Assembly (NCBI GenBank): GCA_025454275.1
Contig: JALOOS010000160.1
Coordinates: forward strand, 1-6,365
Direction: 5' to 3'
Origin: Desulfobacterales bacterium
Lineage (GTDB): Bacteria > Desulfobacterota > Desulfobacteria > Desulfobacterales > SpSt-501
DNA: 6,365 nt
Below, one piece after another: positions 1-5,932 of the stretch; the stretch's first letter is position 1; every line of letters begins with the position of its first letter. The notes below the pieces were generated by a model that did no database searches, was not told where the DNA came from, and was given only the letters and a program-made list of their open reading frames with translations. Made by a program: the position numbers and the translations under genes.

Positions 1-29
1 GGCACATTCGTTCCGACAATGCTTTGGCC

Positions 30-785
30 TCAGGCGGGGTTCGCGGCCGCCTTGACGAGGGAGCGGAAGAGCTTCTGTGAAAACGCGTCATCCCGCCAGG
101 TTCCCTCGGGATGCCACTGGACGCCGATGACGAAGCGCCGGCCGGGATGCTCCAGGGCTTCGACCACCCCGTCCCTCGCCCGGGCGGCCACGCGGAGGCC
201 GGGGGCCGGGTCCTTCACCGCCTGGTGGTGCTTGCCGTTCACCCAGATCTCCTGCTTGCCCATAATCCGGCGCAGATGGCTGCCGGCCTCGATCCGGACG
301 GTGTGCGTGTTGACGGCCTTGTCGCTCTTGGGGGTGTGGCAGATGCTGTCGGGGAGCTGGGAGGCGATGTCCTGATAGAGGCTCCCCCCCAGGGCGACGT
401 TCAGCGCCTGGACACCGCGGCAGATGCCGAGAACCGGCAGGTCCCTCGCGACGGCCATCTCCGCGGCCAGGATCTCCATGCGGTCGAGGGTTTCGTCCAC
501 CTCCCCCAGCCCGGCCAGCGGCTCCTCGCCGTAGCGGCGCGGGTGGATGTCGGGCCCCCCGCTGAGTATCAGGCCCTCAACCGCCCCCAGAATCCGCTCC
601 AGGCTTTTTGGGTCCTGGGCCGCCGGGAGGATGACCGGCGCCCCGCCGGCATTCAGGATCGCCTGGCTGTAATCGGAAAAGGTGTAGTCCATGAAGTGGC
701 CCAGGGAATAGGCCCCCCAGGCCCCGCCGGTCACCCGCGAGCAGGTGATCCCGATCAGCGGGCAGACGTTTTTACGAGTTCGCAT
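30..785 (-). CDS. Gamma-glutamyl hydrolase, class-I GATase-like peptidase C26 (PuuD-like)
   Basis: A 251-residue cytoplasmic hydrolase of the class-I glutamine amidotransferase-like fold, peptidase family C26. Characterised members such as PuuD cleave gamma-glutamyl amide bonds (for example gamma-glutamyl-GABA). Visible motifs are LSGGPDIHP (residues 74-82), the nucleophile elbow LGICRG with Cys122, the family-typical NVALGGSLYQDI (129-140), VNGKHHQAV (182-190) and the catalytic pair in GVQWHPE, His225 and Glu227. The triad is complete, no signal peptide or membrane segment is seen, and the length is normal for the family. The start at 785 is chosen because GGAGGGG (minus strand, 796-790) sits 4 nt upstream and the protein then opens with the usual PLIGIT strand; a longer open frame up to 899 adds only atypical sequence. 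The gene lies 28 nt after iadA and is probably co-transcribed. The exact substrate cannot be read from sequence; gamma-glutamyl peptides are a guess from context. Confidence 0.9.
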   Translation of the reverse strand: MRTRKNVCPLIGITCSRVTGGAWGAYSLGHFMDYTFSDYSQAILNAGGAPVILPAAQDPKSLERILGAVEGLILSGGPDIHPRRYGEEPLAGLGEVDETLDRMEILAAEMAVARDLPVLGICRGVQALNVALGGSLYQDIASQLPDSICHTPKSDKAVNTHTVRIEAGSHLRRIMGKQEIWVNGKHHQAVKDPAPGLRVAARARDGVVEALEHPGRRFVIGVQWHPEGTWRDDAFSQKLFRSLVKAAANPA

Positions 786-789
786 AAAA

Positions 790-796
790 CCCCTCC
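790..796 (-). promoter_or_regulatory. Shine-Dalgarno deciding the start of the C26 hydrolase
   Basis: The minus strand reads GGAGGGG followed by TTTT and then ATG at 785-783. This purine-rich site favours the ATG at 785 over the upstream in-frame ATG at 899, which lies inside iadA. Confidence 0.75.
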
Positions 797-813
797 GTTG
801 CGCCGGCAGCGCC

Positions 814-2004
814 CTACTCCTCAAAGGTTCCCTTGACCCGGAGCTCTCCCCGCGAGAGCATGAGCCGGCCCATGGCGAACACCGAATCGAGGTCCCCATG
901 GCGGTCCAGGATCAGGAGGTCGGCATCCTTGCCGACCGCAAGGCTCCCCTTGCGCTCGAAGAGCCCCACCCGCCGGGCCGGGTTGGCGGTGACCACCTTG
1001 AGGCTCTCCTCGAGCGGGATGCCGGCGGCCGTCAACGACTGCCAATCCTCGAACAGGCATTGGATCTCCCCCACCCCCAGCCGCACGACGCGGCCCTGGG
1101 GGTCGAAAATGGGCATGGAGCCGTTCGAGTCCGAGCTCAGCGTGATGCGCTCGATCGGGACCCCGGCCTCGAGGGCCGAGCGGACCGCCTCGACGCTCGT
1201 CGGGCGAAAGGAGAGGCCGCGGCCGGTGGCGGTGATGTCGATGTGGCCGCCCATGGCGGCGAAGGCGACCGCATCCTCCATCAACTCGCGCGTCCGGTTC
1301 ACGTGGGTGGGCAGGAACTGCCCGATCGGGATCTCGGTCTCCTTCACCATGCGCCGGATCGGCTCGAGGCCGCGGGGGCCGGCCCCCATGTGCAGGTGCA
1401 CCAGCCCGGCCTTGCCGCCGAGCATGCCGCCCACCCGCGCCTCGGCCGCGATGCGGCAGAGCTCATCGAAGCTCGGCTGGGAGGAGCGGTGGTCCGAAAC
1501 CGCGATTTCGCCCACGCCTACCACCTTGGGGATGAGGGCGATGTCCTTTCTTACGCTCCCGGTGATGGTGGGCGGCGGCAGCTGGTAGGAGCCGGTGTAG
1601 ATCCAGGCCGAGATCCCCTCCTGTTCGAGCTGCATGGCCTTGGCGAGCAGGGTCTCGGGGCGGCGGGAGACATCGTCGGTGCCGAGAAGCCCCACCACCG
1701 TGGTCACTCCGGCGCAGACGATCTTCGAGAGGGTGATCTCCGGGGTGCGCGACCAGGGACCGGCCTCTCCCCCGCCGCCCAGCAGGTGCACATGCAAATC
1801 GACCATCCCCGGGGTGACGATCTTGCCCTTGGCGCGGATCACCCGCGGTTTGAATTCGGCCGGCAGCTCGATCCGCTCCGCGATCCGTGCGATCACCCCG
1901 CCTGCGATCAGAAGGTCCCGGCGCCCCAGTTTCTCCGGTGCATAGACGGTGCCCCCGCTGATCAGGGTGAACATCGGTTCTTCCCGTTCGTGAGTCGGCT
2001 TCAT
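814..2004 (-). CDS. iadA: Isoaspartyl (beta-aspartyl) dipeptidase IadA
   Basis: A 396-residue amidohydrolase-superfamily metalloenzyme that cleaves beta-aspartyl (isoaspartyl) dipeptides in the cytoplasm. It matches E. coli IadA (390 aa, recalled) along its length. Seen: HVH metal ligands His71 and His73, GGGGEAGP with Glu80, TGSY with Tyr140, SDHRSS with Arg173, HMG with His205, LPTHVNR with His234 and Arg237, and LSSDSNGS with Asp292; these line up with E. coli His68/His70, Glu77, Tyr137, Arg169, His201, His230, Arg233 and Asp285. The position of the E. coli metal-bridging carboxylated Lys162 is Glu166 here (context VGVGEIAVSDH). The start at 2004 is chosen because GAGGGG lies 6 nt upstream and the N-terminus then resembles E. 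coli IadA; ATG at 1974 is a weaker alternative, and an open frame to 2085 only translates an intergenic repeat. It follows the peptide transporter by 96 nt and precedes the C26 hydrolase, which suggests a role in breaking down imported dipeptides. Confidence 0.95.
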   Translation of the reverse strand: MKPTHEREEPMFTLISGGTVYAPEKLGRRDLLIAGGVIARIAERIELPAEFKPRVIRAKGKIVTPGMVDLHVHLLGGGGEAGPWSRTPEITLSKIVCAGVTTVVGLLGTDDVSRRPETLLAKAMQLEQEGISAWIYTGSYQLPPPTITGSVRKDIALIPKVVGVGEIAVSDHRSSQPSFDELCRIAAEARVGGMLGGKAGLVHLHMGAGPRGLEPIRRMVKETEIPIGQFLPTHVNRTRELMEDAVAFAAMGGHIDITATGRGLSFRPTSVEAVRSALEAGVPIERITLSSDSNGSMPIFDPQGRVVRLGVGEIQCLFEDWQSLTAAGIPLEESLKVVTANPARRVGLFERKGSLAVGKDADLLILDRHGDLDSVFAMGRLMLSRGELRVKGTFEE

Positions 2005-2010
2005 GCTCGT

Positions 2011-2016
2011 CCCCTC
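2011..2016 (-). promoter_or_regulatory. Shine-Dalgarno deciding the start of iadA
   Basis: GAGGGG on the minus strand, 6 nt before the ATG at 2004. The competing ATG at 1974 is preceded only by the weaker GGGAAG, so 2004 is preferred. Confidence 0.65.
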
Positions 2017-2060
2017 AGTGTAGCGTTCCGGTAAAAAGCGTTTTTCATTTCCTTTTTCAC

Positions 2061-2100
2061 TCGACCCCTCGAACCCTTCCTTCACCCGCCCCTTGAACCC
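2061..2100. repeat. Degenerate CCCC-TYGA octamer array between dppF and iadA
   Basis: On the plus strand this 40-bp stretch is a series of C3-C4 runs (2065-2068, 2074-2076, 2085-2087, 2089-2092, 2098-2100) separated mostly by TCGA- or TTGA-like spacers. It directly abuts the dppF stop codon at 2101. The same unit occurs on both sides of the gap between the binding-protein gene and dppB. The rest of the 96-bp dppF-iadA gap is AT-richer and shows no convincing promoter or terminator. Confidence 0.6.
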
Positions 2101-3063
2101 TCAGTACAAATGACACGCCACCCAACGGCCGTCCGCGCGCGGGCGGAATTCGGGCTCCTCGCGGCTGCAGCGCGGAAGAGCAAAGCGGCAGCGGGTGTGG
2201 AACCGGCAGCCGGGGGGCGGGTTTACCGGGCTCGGCACGTCGCCTTCCAGAAGAACCTCCTCCTGCCGGCGCCGCGGGTCGAGGGAGGGCACGGCGGCAA
2301 GCAGCGCCTGGGTGTATGGGTGGAGCGGCTTTGAAAACAAGGCGCCCTTCCCCGCCATCTCCACGATCTTGCCGAGGTACATCACCGCCACCCGGTCGCT
2401 GATGTGCCGGATCACCCCGATGTTGTGGGAGATGAAGAGGTAGGTGAGGCCGAAGCGTCCCTGGAGGTCCTTCATGAGGTTGAGGATCTGGGCCTGGACC
2501 GAGACGTCGAGGGCCGAGGTCGGCTCGTCGGCCACGACCAGCTGGGGCCGGGTGGCCAGCGCCCGGGCGATCCCGATCCGCTGGCGCTGGCCGCCGGAGA
2601 ACTCGTGTGGGTAACGCGCGAGCTGCTCCCGCCGGAGGCCCACGGCCGCCAGCAGCTCACCCACCTTTTCATCCCGCTCCGCGCGGCGGGTAAGGCCGTG
2701 GATCTCCATCGGGCGTCCCACGATTTCGCTCACGGTCATGCGCGGGTTCAGGGAGGCGAAGGGGTCCTGGAAGATGATCTGAAACGAGCGTCGCAGGGGC
2801 TGGAGCCTCTTGCGGTCGAGCGCCGTCAGCTCCCGGCCGTCGAAGCGGACCGCCCCTCCCGTGGGCTCGATCAGGCGCAGGATCAGCCGCCCCACCGTGG
2901 TCTTGCCGCAGCCGGACTCGCCCACCAGTCCCAACGTCTCTCCGCGGGCGATCGCGAAATCGACCCCGTCGACCGCCCGCACGAAAACCTTCTCCCGCGC
3001 CATCCCCCGGGTGACGGCAAAGTGCTTCGTGAGGCCCTCGACCTCGAGCAGGAGGGCGCTCAT
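2101..3063 (-). CDS. dppF: Peptide ABC transporter ATP-binding protein, DppF/OppF type
   Basis: A 320-residue ATPase subunit that pairs with the DppD-type protein to drive peptide import. In order: Walker A GESGCGKT (48-55), Q-loop Gln99 in IIFQDPFASLNPRM, signature FSGGQRQR (155-162), Walker B LVVADEP with Asp179 and Glu180, D-loop SALD, and H-loop His213 in ISHN. The C-terminal oligo/dipeptide-transporter extension follows (HPYTQALLAAVPS, about 248-260) with the family cysteines Cys286, Cys292, Cys299 and Cys317. All nucleotide-binding motifs are intact and the length is normal. The start at 3063 is set by the 4-nt ATGA overlap with the dppD stop and a GGGGAG site 5 nt upstream; an open frame running to 3375 lies antiphase inside dppD and is not coding. 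Substrate specificity lies mainly with the binding protein, so the Dpp name means family, not proven dipeptide use. Confidence 0.95.
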   Translation of the reverse strand: MSALLLEVEGLTKHFAVTRGMAREKVFVRAVDGVDFAIARGETLGLVGESGCGKTTVGRLILRLIEPTGGAVRFDGRELTALDRKRLQPLRRSFQIIFQDPFASLNPRMTVSEIVGRPMEIHGLTRRAERDEKVGELLAAVGLRREQLARYPHEFSGGQRQRIGIARALATRPQLVVADEPTSALDVSVQAQILNLMKDLQGRFGLTYLFISHNIGVIRHISDRVAVMYLGKIVEMAGKGALFSKPLHPYTQALLAAVPSLDPRRRQEEVLLEGDVPSPVNPPPGCRFHTRCRFALPRCSREEPEFRPRADGRWVACHLY

Positions 3064-4040
3064 GACGGCTCCCCGCCGCCGTAAAGATGACAGGCGACCC
3101 GGTGGCCGTCGCCGACCGCCGTCATCTGCGGGCGGATGCGGTCGCAGGGCGCAAAGCGCCGGCCGCAGCGCGGGTGGAACTTGCAGCCCTCCGGCAGCCG
3201 GCTCAGGTCCGGCACGGCTCCGGGGATCACCGCCAGGGTGGGCTTCTCGTCGTGGGCAAGGGGGATCGCGCCCCACAGCCCCTGGGTGTAGGGGTGCCGG
3301 GGGTTTTCGAAAATCGCCGCCACCCCGGCCTCCTCCACGATCGAGCCGGCATACATCACCGCCACCCGGTCGCACATCTGGGCTACGACCCCCAGGTCGT
3401 GGGTGATGAGCAGGATCGAGGTGCCCATCTCGCGCTTCAACTCGTTCAGGAGCTTCAGGATCTGGGCCTGGATGGTGACATCCAGGGCGGTCGTGGGCTC
3501 GTCGGCGATCAGTAGCGCGGGCCGGCAGGAGAGCTCGAGGGCGATCATCACCCGCTGGCGCATGCCGCCCGAGAGCTGGTGCGGGTACTGGCCGGCCACC
3601 TTGCGCGCCTCGGGGATCCGCACCCGCTCGAGCATCCGGACCGCCGCCTCCAGCGCCTCCGACTTCCCGAGCCCCTGGTGGAGCATGATCACCTCGCGCA
3701 TCTGCTCCCCGACCCGAAAGACCGGGTTGAGAGAGGTCATGGGCTCCTGGAAGATCATGGAGATCTCCTTGCCCCGCACGGCGCGCATCCGATCCGGCGG
3801 GAGCGCGAGGAGTTCGGTCTCCCGGAAGCGGATGGCGCCCGAGACGATCCTGCCGGGTGGAAAGGGGATCAGCCGCAGGATCGAGAGGGCGGTGACCGAC
3901 TTGCCGCAGCCCGTCTCGCCCACGACCCCGAAGACCTCCCCCTCCCGGATTTCAAAGGAGATCCCGTCCAGGGCCTTGACCACCTTGCCCGCGGAGAGGA
4001 AATGGGTGTGGAGGTCATCGACGCGCAGCAGCGTCCCCAT
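3060..4040 (-). CDS. dppD: Peptide ABC transporter ATP-binding protein, DppD/OppD type
   Basis: A 326-residue ATPase subunit, partner of the DppF-type protein. Seen in order: Walker A GETGCGKS (41-48), Q-loop Gln98 in MIFQEPMTSLNP, signature LSGGMRQRV (156-164), Walker B LLIADEP with Asp180 and Glu181, TTALD, and H-loop His214 in ITHD. The C-terminal peptide-transporter domain starts at HPYTQGL (249-255) and carries CKFHPRC plus two more cysteines (Cys286, Cys292, Cys299, Cys317). LSGGM in the signature, against LSGGQ/FSGGQ in the partner, is usual for the D subunit. The start at 4040 follows the dppC stop by 3 nt and has AAGGA about 8 nt upstream. The 3' end overlaps the dppF start by 4 nt (ATGA), implying translational coupling. 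Nothing appears damaged in this gene, in contrast to the two permease genes upstream. Confidence 0.96.
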   Translation of the reverse strand: MGTLLRVDDLHTHFLSAGKVVKALDGISFEIREGEVFGVVGETGCGKSVTALSILRLIPFPPGRIVSGAIRFRETELLALPPDRMRAVRGKEISMIFQEPMTSLNPVFRVGEQMREVIMLHQGLGKSEALEAAVRMLERVRIPEARKVAGQYPHQLSGGMRQRVMIALELSCRPALLIADEPTTALDVTIQAQILKLLNELKREMGTSILLITHDLGVVAQMCDRVAVMYAGSIVEEAGVAAIFENPRHPYTQGLWGAIPLAHDEKPTLAVIPGAVPDLSRLPEGCKFHPRCGRRFAPCDRIRPQMTAVGDGHRVACHLYGGGEPS

Positions 4041-4043
4041 GGC

Positions 4044-4808
4044 TCAGTCCTTCAGGCGCGGGTCGAGGGAGTCCCGCAGTCCGTCGCCGAAGAGGTTGAA
4101 GCCCATCACGACCAGCATGATGGCCAGGCCCGGGAAGGTCGCGACGTGCGGCGCGGTGATGAGATAGGGCCGTGCGGTCGAGAGCATCGCCCCCCACTCG
4201 GCGCGCGGGGGCTGGACGCCCAGGCCGAGGAAGCTCAACCCCGAGGCGGTGAGCAGCACCGTCGCCATGCGCAGGGTGGTCTGGATGATGATGGGCGCCA
4301 TGGAGTTCGGCAGCAGATAGCGGAAGAGGATCGCGGCGTCGCTCTCCCCGGCCGCCCGCGCGGCCTCCACGAACTCCTTCTCCTTGAGGCTGAGGATGGA
4401 GCCGCGCACGATGCGGGCGAACTGCGGTACGGAGTAGATCCCGGCGGCGAGCATCAGGTTGAGCAGTCCGGGCCCCAGCACCGCGATGATGGCGATCGCC
4501 AGAAAGATGCCCGGAAAGGCGAGCAGGATGTCCATGAAGCGCATGATGAGGTTGTCGGTCACCCCGCCGTAGTAGCCCCCGAACATCCCGAGCAGGGTGC
4601 CGAGCACGAGGGCGATCAGAACGGCCACGAGCTGGATCTGGAGCGACACCTGGGCGCCGTAGATCACGCGGCTCAGGATGTCGCGTCCCAGCGCGTCGGT
4701 GCCCAGCCAGTGCTCGGCGCTCGGGGGCTTGAGCCGCTGGCCCAGTTCACCCTCGTTCGGGTCGTAGGGTGCGAGCAGCGGTGCGAGGAGAGCCACCAGC
4801 ACGAACAC
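4044..4808 (-). CDS. dppC: Peptide ABC transporter permease, DppC type, with damaged N-terminus
   Basis: Inner-membrane permease subunit (BPD_transp_1 family) that pairs with DppB to form the peptide channel. Read from the GTG at 4808 it is 254 residues, against roughly 280-300 for typical DppC. Seen: half of TM1 (FVLVALLAPLLAPYDPNEG), the conserved HWLGTDALGRDILSRVIYGA (33-52), several later membrane segments, the EAA loop FVEAARAAGESDAAI (146-160) that contacts the ATPases, and the normal C-terminal GDGLRDSLDPRLKD. Upstream, the frame stays open only to 4838, gives ARAKQRPIVA before the GTG, offers no ATG and meets TGA at 4841-4839. A plausible ATG at 4842 (MSESEAKT) is in another frame. 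The usual N-terminal arginine-rich segment and start of TM1 are missing. The GTG has no Shine-Dalgarno and is only a formal start. The gene probably suffered an N-terminal deletion, or the assembly is wrong here. The gene ends 3 nt before dppD. Confidence 0.85.
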   Translation of the reverse strand: MFVLVALLAPLLAPYDPNEGELGQRLKPPSAEHWLGTDALGRDILSRVIYGAQVSLQIQLVAVLIALVLGTLLGMFGGYYGGVTDNLIMRFMDILLAFPGIFLAIAIIAVLGPGLLNLMLAAGIYSVPQFARIVRGSILSLKEKEFVEAARAAGESDAAILFRYLLPNSMAPIIIQTTLRMATVLLTASGLSFLGLGVQPPRAEWGAMLSTARPYLITAPHVATFPGLAIMLVVMGFNLFGDGLRDSLDPRLKD

Positions 4809-4860
4809 CGCGACGATGGGTCTTTGCTTCGCTCTCGCTCATGACAAGTTTTCCATCCAT
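4809..4860 (-). other. Displaced original start region of dppC
   Basis: The minus strand carries ATGs at 4860 and 4842 that share a frame (second one opening MSESEAKT, a typical short polar DppC N-terminus) and a weak GGA 9 nt before the 4842 ATG. This frame is offset by one base from the conserved dppC body, which becomes recognisable at PIVAVFVLV (4820 onward). Rejoining the two requires restoring missing bases (a number equal to 2 modulo 3) between about 4822 and 4815. This is an inference from the usual DppC layout. Confidence 0.45.
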
Positions 4861-4867
4861 CCCCTCT

Positions 4868-4948
4868 TGATGGCGTTGTATAAAGGCCAACATCCCGACT
4901 GGGGCGACAAAGCAAAAAGCAGCGAAGGGCCTTTATACAACGCCATCA
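4868..4948. repeat. Perfect 21-bp inverted repeat (long stem-loop) at the dppB-dppC junction
   Basis: The arm 4868-4888 (beginning TGATGGCGTTGTATAAAG) is exactly complementary to 4928-4948, with a 39-nt spacer at 4889-4927. Pairing stops at 4867/4949 outside and 4889/4927 inside. The right arm contains the native in-frame dppB stop codon (TGA on the minus strand, 4948-4946). No U-tract follows, so it does not look like an intrinsic terminator. It may be a dispersed palindromic element of REP or MITE type, or an intercistronic mRNA structure. Confidence 0.9.
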
Positions 4949-5041
4949 CTCATAGCGGATTTTGGGGTCGAAAAAGGCATACGCAATGTCCGTCAGCAGG
5001 TTCACCAGCACGAAGGTGCCGGCCACCAGGATCATCGACCC
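4946..5041 (-). pseudogene. dppB: Out-of-frame native C-terminus of DppB
   Basis: Read in the frame that would result from deleting one 19-bp copy, this stretch encodes 31 residues beginning GSMILVAGTFVLVNLL and ending FFDPKIRYE before TGA. That is the normal last membrane helix and FFDPKIRY tail of DppB-type permeases. In the sequence as given it is read in a different frame, so the native tail is lost. Confidence 0.88.
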
Positions 5042-5885
5042 CTGGACCACGGCGTAGTCGCTGGACCACGGCGTAGTCGCGCTGGAAAATCCCCTCCACC
5101 ATCAGCCGCCCGATCCCCGGCAGCGAGAAGACCGTCTCGGTCAGGACGGCCCCGCCCAGCATGTAGCCGAATTCCAGCCCGAACACCGTGATGACCGGGA
5201 TCATGGCGTTCTTGAGGGCATGCTTGTAGATGACGACCCACTCCCTGAGCCCGTTGGCGCGCGCCGTGCGGATGTAGTCCTGTCGGATCACCTCGAGCAT
5301 CGAGGCCCGGGTCATGCGGGCGATCACGGCGGCCGATGCCGCGCCCAGGGCGACGGCCGGCAGGATCAGGTGCCGCAGCTCCCCGCTGCCGCCGGCCGGC
5401 AGCCAGCGCAGGTGGACCGAGAAGACCAGCATCAGGAGCAGGCCGAGCCAGAAGATGGGCATGGAGATGCCGAAGAGGGCCCCGACCATGCTCAGGTTGT
5501 CGAAAATGGAATACTGCCGGGTGGCGGAGATCACCCCGGCGATCAGGCCGATGAAAGCCGCGATCAGAATGGAGAGAAAGGAGAGCTGAATCGTGAAGGC
5601 GAAGCGCTGCTTCAGCAGGTTGATCACCGGTTCGCGGTTGCGGATCGAAACTCCGAAATCCCCCTGCACCGCGCGCGAGACGAAGCGGACGTACTGCACC
5701 GTGAGGGGCTGGTCGAAGCCGTACTCCTTGCGCACGGCTTCGATGAAATCCGGGTTGGCGTCCTCGCCCGCAAGCAGGACCGCCGGGTCGCCGGGCACGA
5801 TCTGCAGCAGCGAGAAGGAGACGAGCGAGACCCCGAAGAGCACCGGGATCAGCATCGCCAGCCGTTTGAGGATGTAGCGGAACAT
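4950..5885 (-). CDS. dppB: Peptide ABC transporter permease, DppB type, frameshifted at its 3' end
   Basis: Inner-membrane permease subunit, partner of DppC. The open frame as given is 311 residues. Residues 1-275 are a normal DppB: MFRYILKRLAMLIPVLFGVS with TM1, IVPGDPA (29-35), the QGDFGVSIRN segment (74-83), membrane helices near 97-120, 131-156, 172-190 and 227-250, the EAA loop YIRTARANGL (204-213), and LPGIGRLMVEGIFQRDYAVVQ ending at 275. Residues 276-311 are an arginine- and glycine-rich tail with no membrane helix, produced by a +1 shift from a 19-bp tandem duplication at 5042-5079. Without one copy the protein would be 306 residues with an intact sixth helix, ending at 4946. The start at 5885 is fixed by the family N-terminus, yet no Shine-Dalgarno is visible: the preceding bases are pyrimidine-rich (CCCCTTGCCCTCTC). 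The gene follows the binding-protein gene by 197 bp. Loss of the last helix would probably impair the transporter if real. Confidence 0.9.
   Translation of the reverse strand: MFRYILKRLAMLIPVLFGVSLVSFSLLQIVPGDPAVLLAGEDANPDFIEAVRKEYGFDQPLTVQYVRFVSRAVQGDFGVSIRNREPVINLLKQRFAFTIQLSFLSILIAAFIGLIAGVISATRQYSIFDNLSMVGALFGISMPIFWLGLLLMLVFSVHLRWLPAGGSGELRHLILPAVALGAASAAVIARMTRASMLEVIRQDYIRTARANGLREWVVIYKHALKNAMIPVITVFGLEFGYMLGGAVLTETVFSLPGIGRLMVEGIFQRDYAVVQRLRRGPGVDDPGGRHLRAGEPADGHCVCLFRPQNPL
5042..5079. repeat. 19-bp perfect tandem duplication inside dppB
   Basis: CTGGACCACGGCGTAGTCG occurs at 5042-5060 and again immediately at 5061-5079. Nineteen is not a multiple of three, so the second copy shifts the dppB frame. 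The translated unit is DYAVVQ, a conserved stretch that should occur once. Confidence 0.97.
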
Positions 5886-5895
5886 GAGAGGGCAA

Positions 5896-5932
5896 GGGGC
5901 CGAGGGGTCGAGGGGTCAAGGGGTCGAGGGGG
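5896..5932. repeat. Regular 8-bp GGGG-N4 array just upstream of dppB
   Basis: On the plus strand, five G runs (5896-5899, 5904-5907, 5912-5915, 5920-5923, 5928-5932) are spaced by CCGA, TCGA, TCAA and TCGA, giving an exact 8-nt period. On the coding (minus) strand this reads as repeats of CCCC followed by TYGA and ends about 10 nt before the dppB start codon, where a ribosome binding site would be expected. Confidence 0.85.

Noticed and set aside
745..2034. 429-residue plus-strand open frame opposite iadA
   Set aside because: It is antisense to a gene with complete family motifs. The translation is rich in Arg, Gly, Asp and His repeats typical of a GC-biased shadow frame and has no recognisable domain.
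2005..2060. Possible promoter for iadA (ATGAAA ... TACACT) and a small AAAAAGCGTTTTT palindrome
   Set aside because: The spacing and match to a sigma-70 consensus are poor, and the palindrome has only five A-T pairs, too weak for a terminator.
2005..2085. Longer iadA start at 2085
   Set aside because: The extra 27 residues only translate the intergenic repeat; the GAGGGG site and family length support 2004.
3064..3375. Longer dppF start at 3375
   Set aside because: The extension lies out of frame inside dppD and is Pro/Gly/Arg-rich; the ATGA overlap at 3063-3060 is the normal coupled start.
3579..4844. 421-residue plus-strand open frame opposite dppC and dppD
   Set aside because: It is a shadow of two real genes, with low-complexity His/Glu/Arg-rich composition and no domain.
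5042..5079. Programmed ribosomal frameshift in dppB
   Set aside because: There is no slippery heptamer, and the shift is fully explained by a duplicated 19-mer whose peptide DYAVVQ should occur once.
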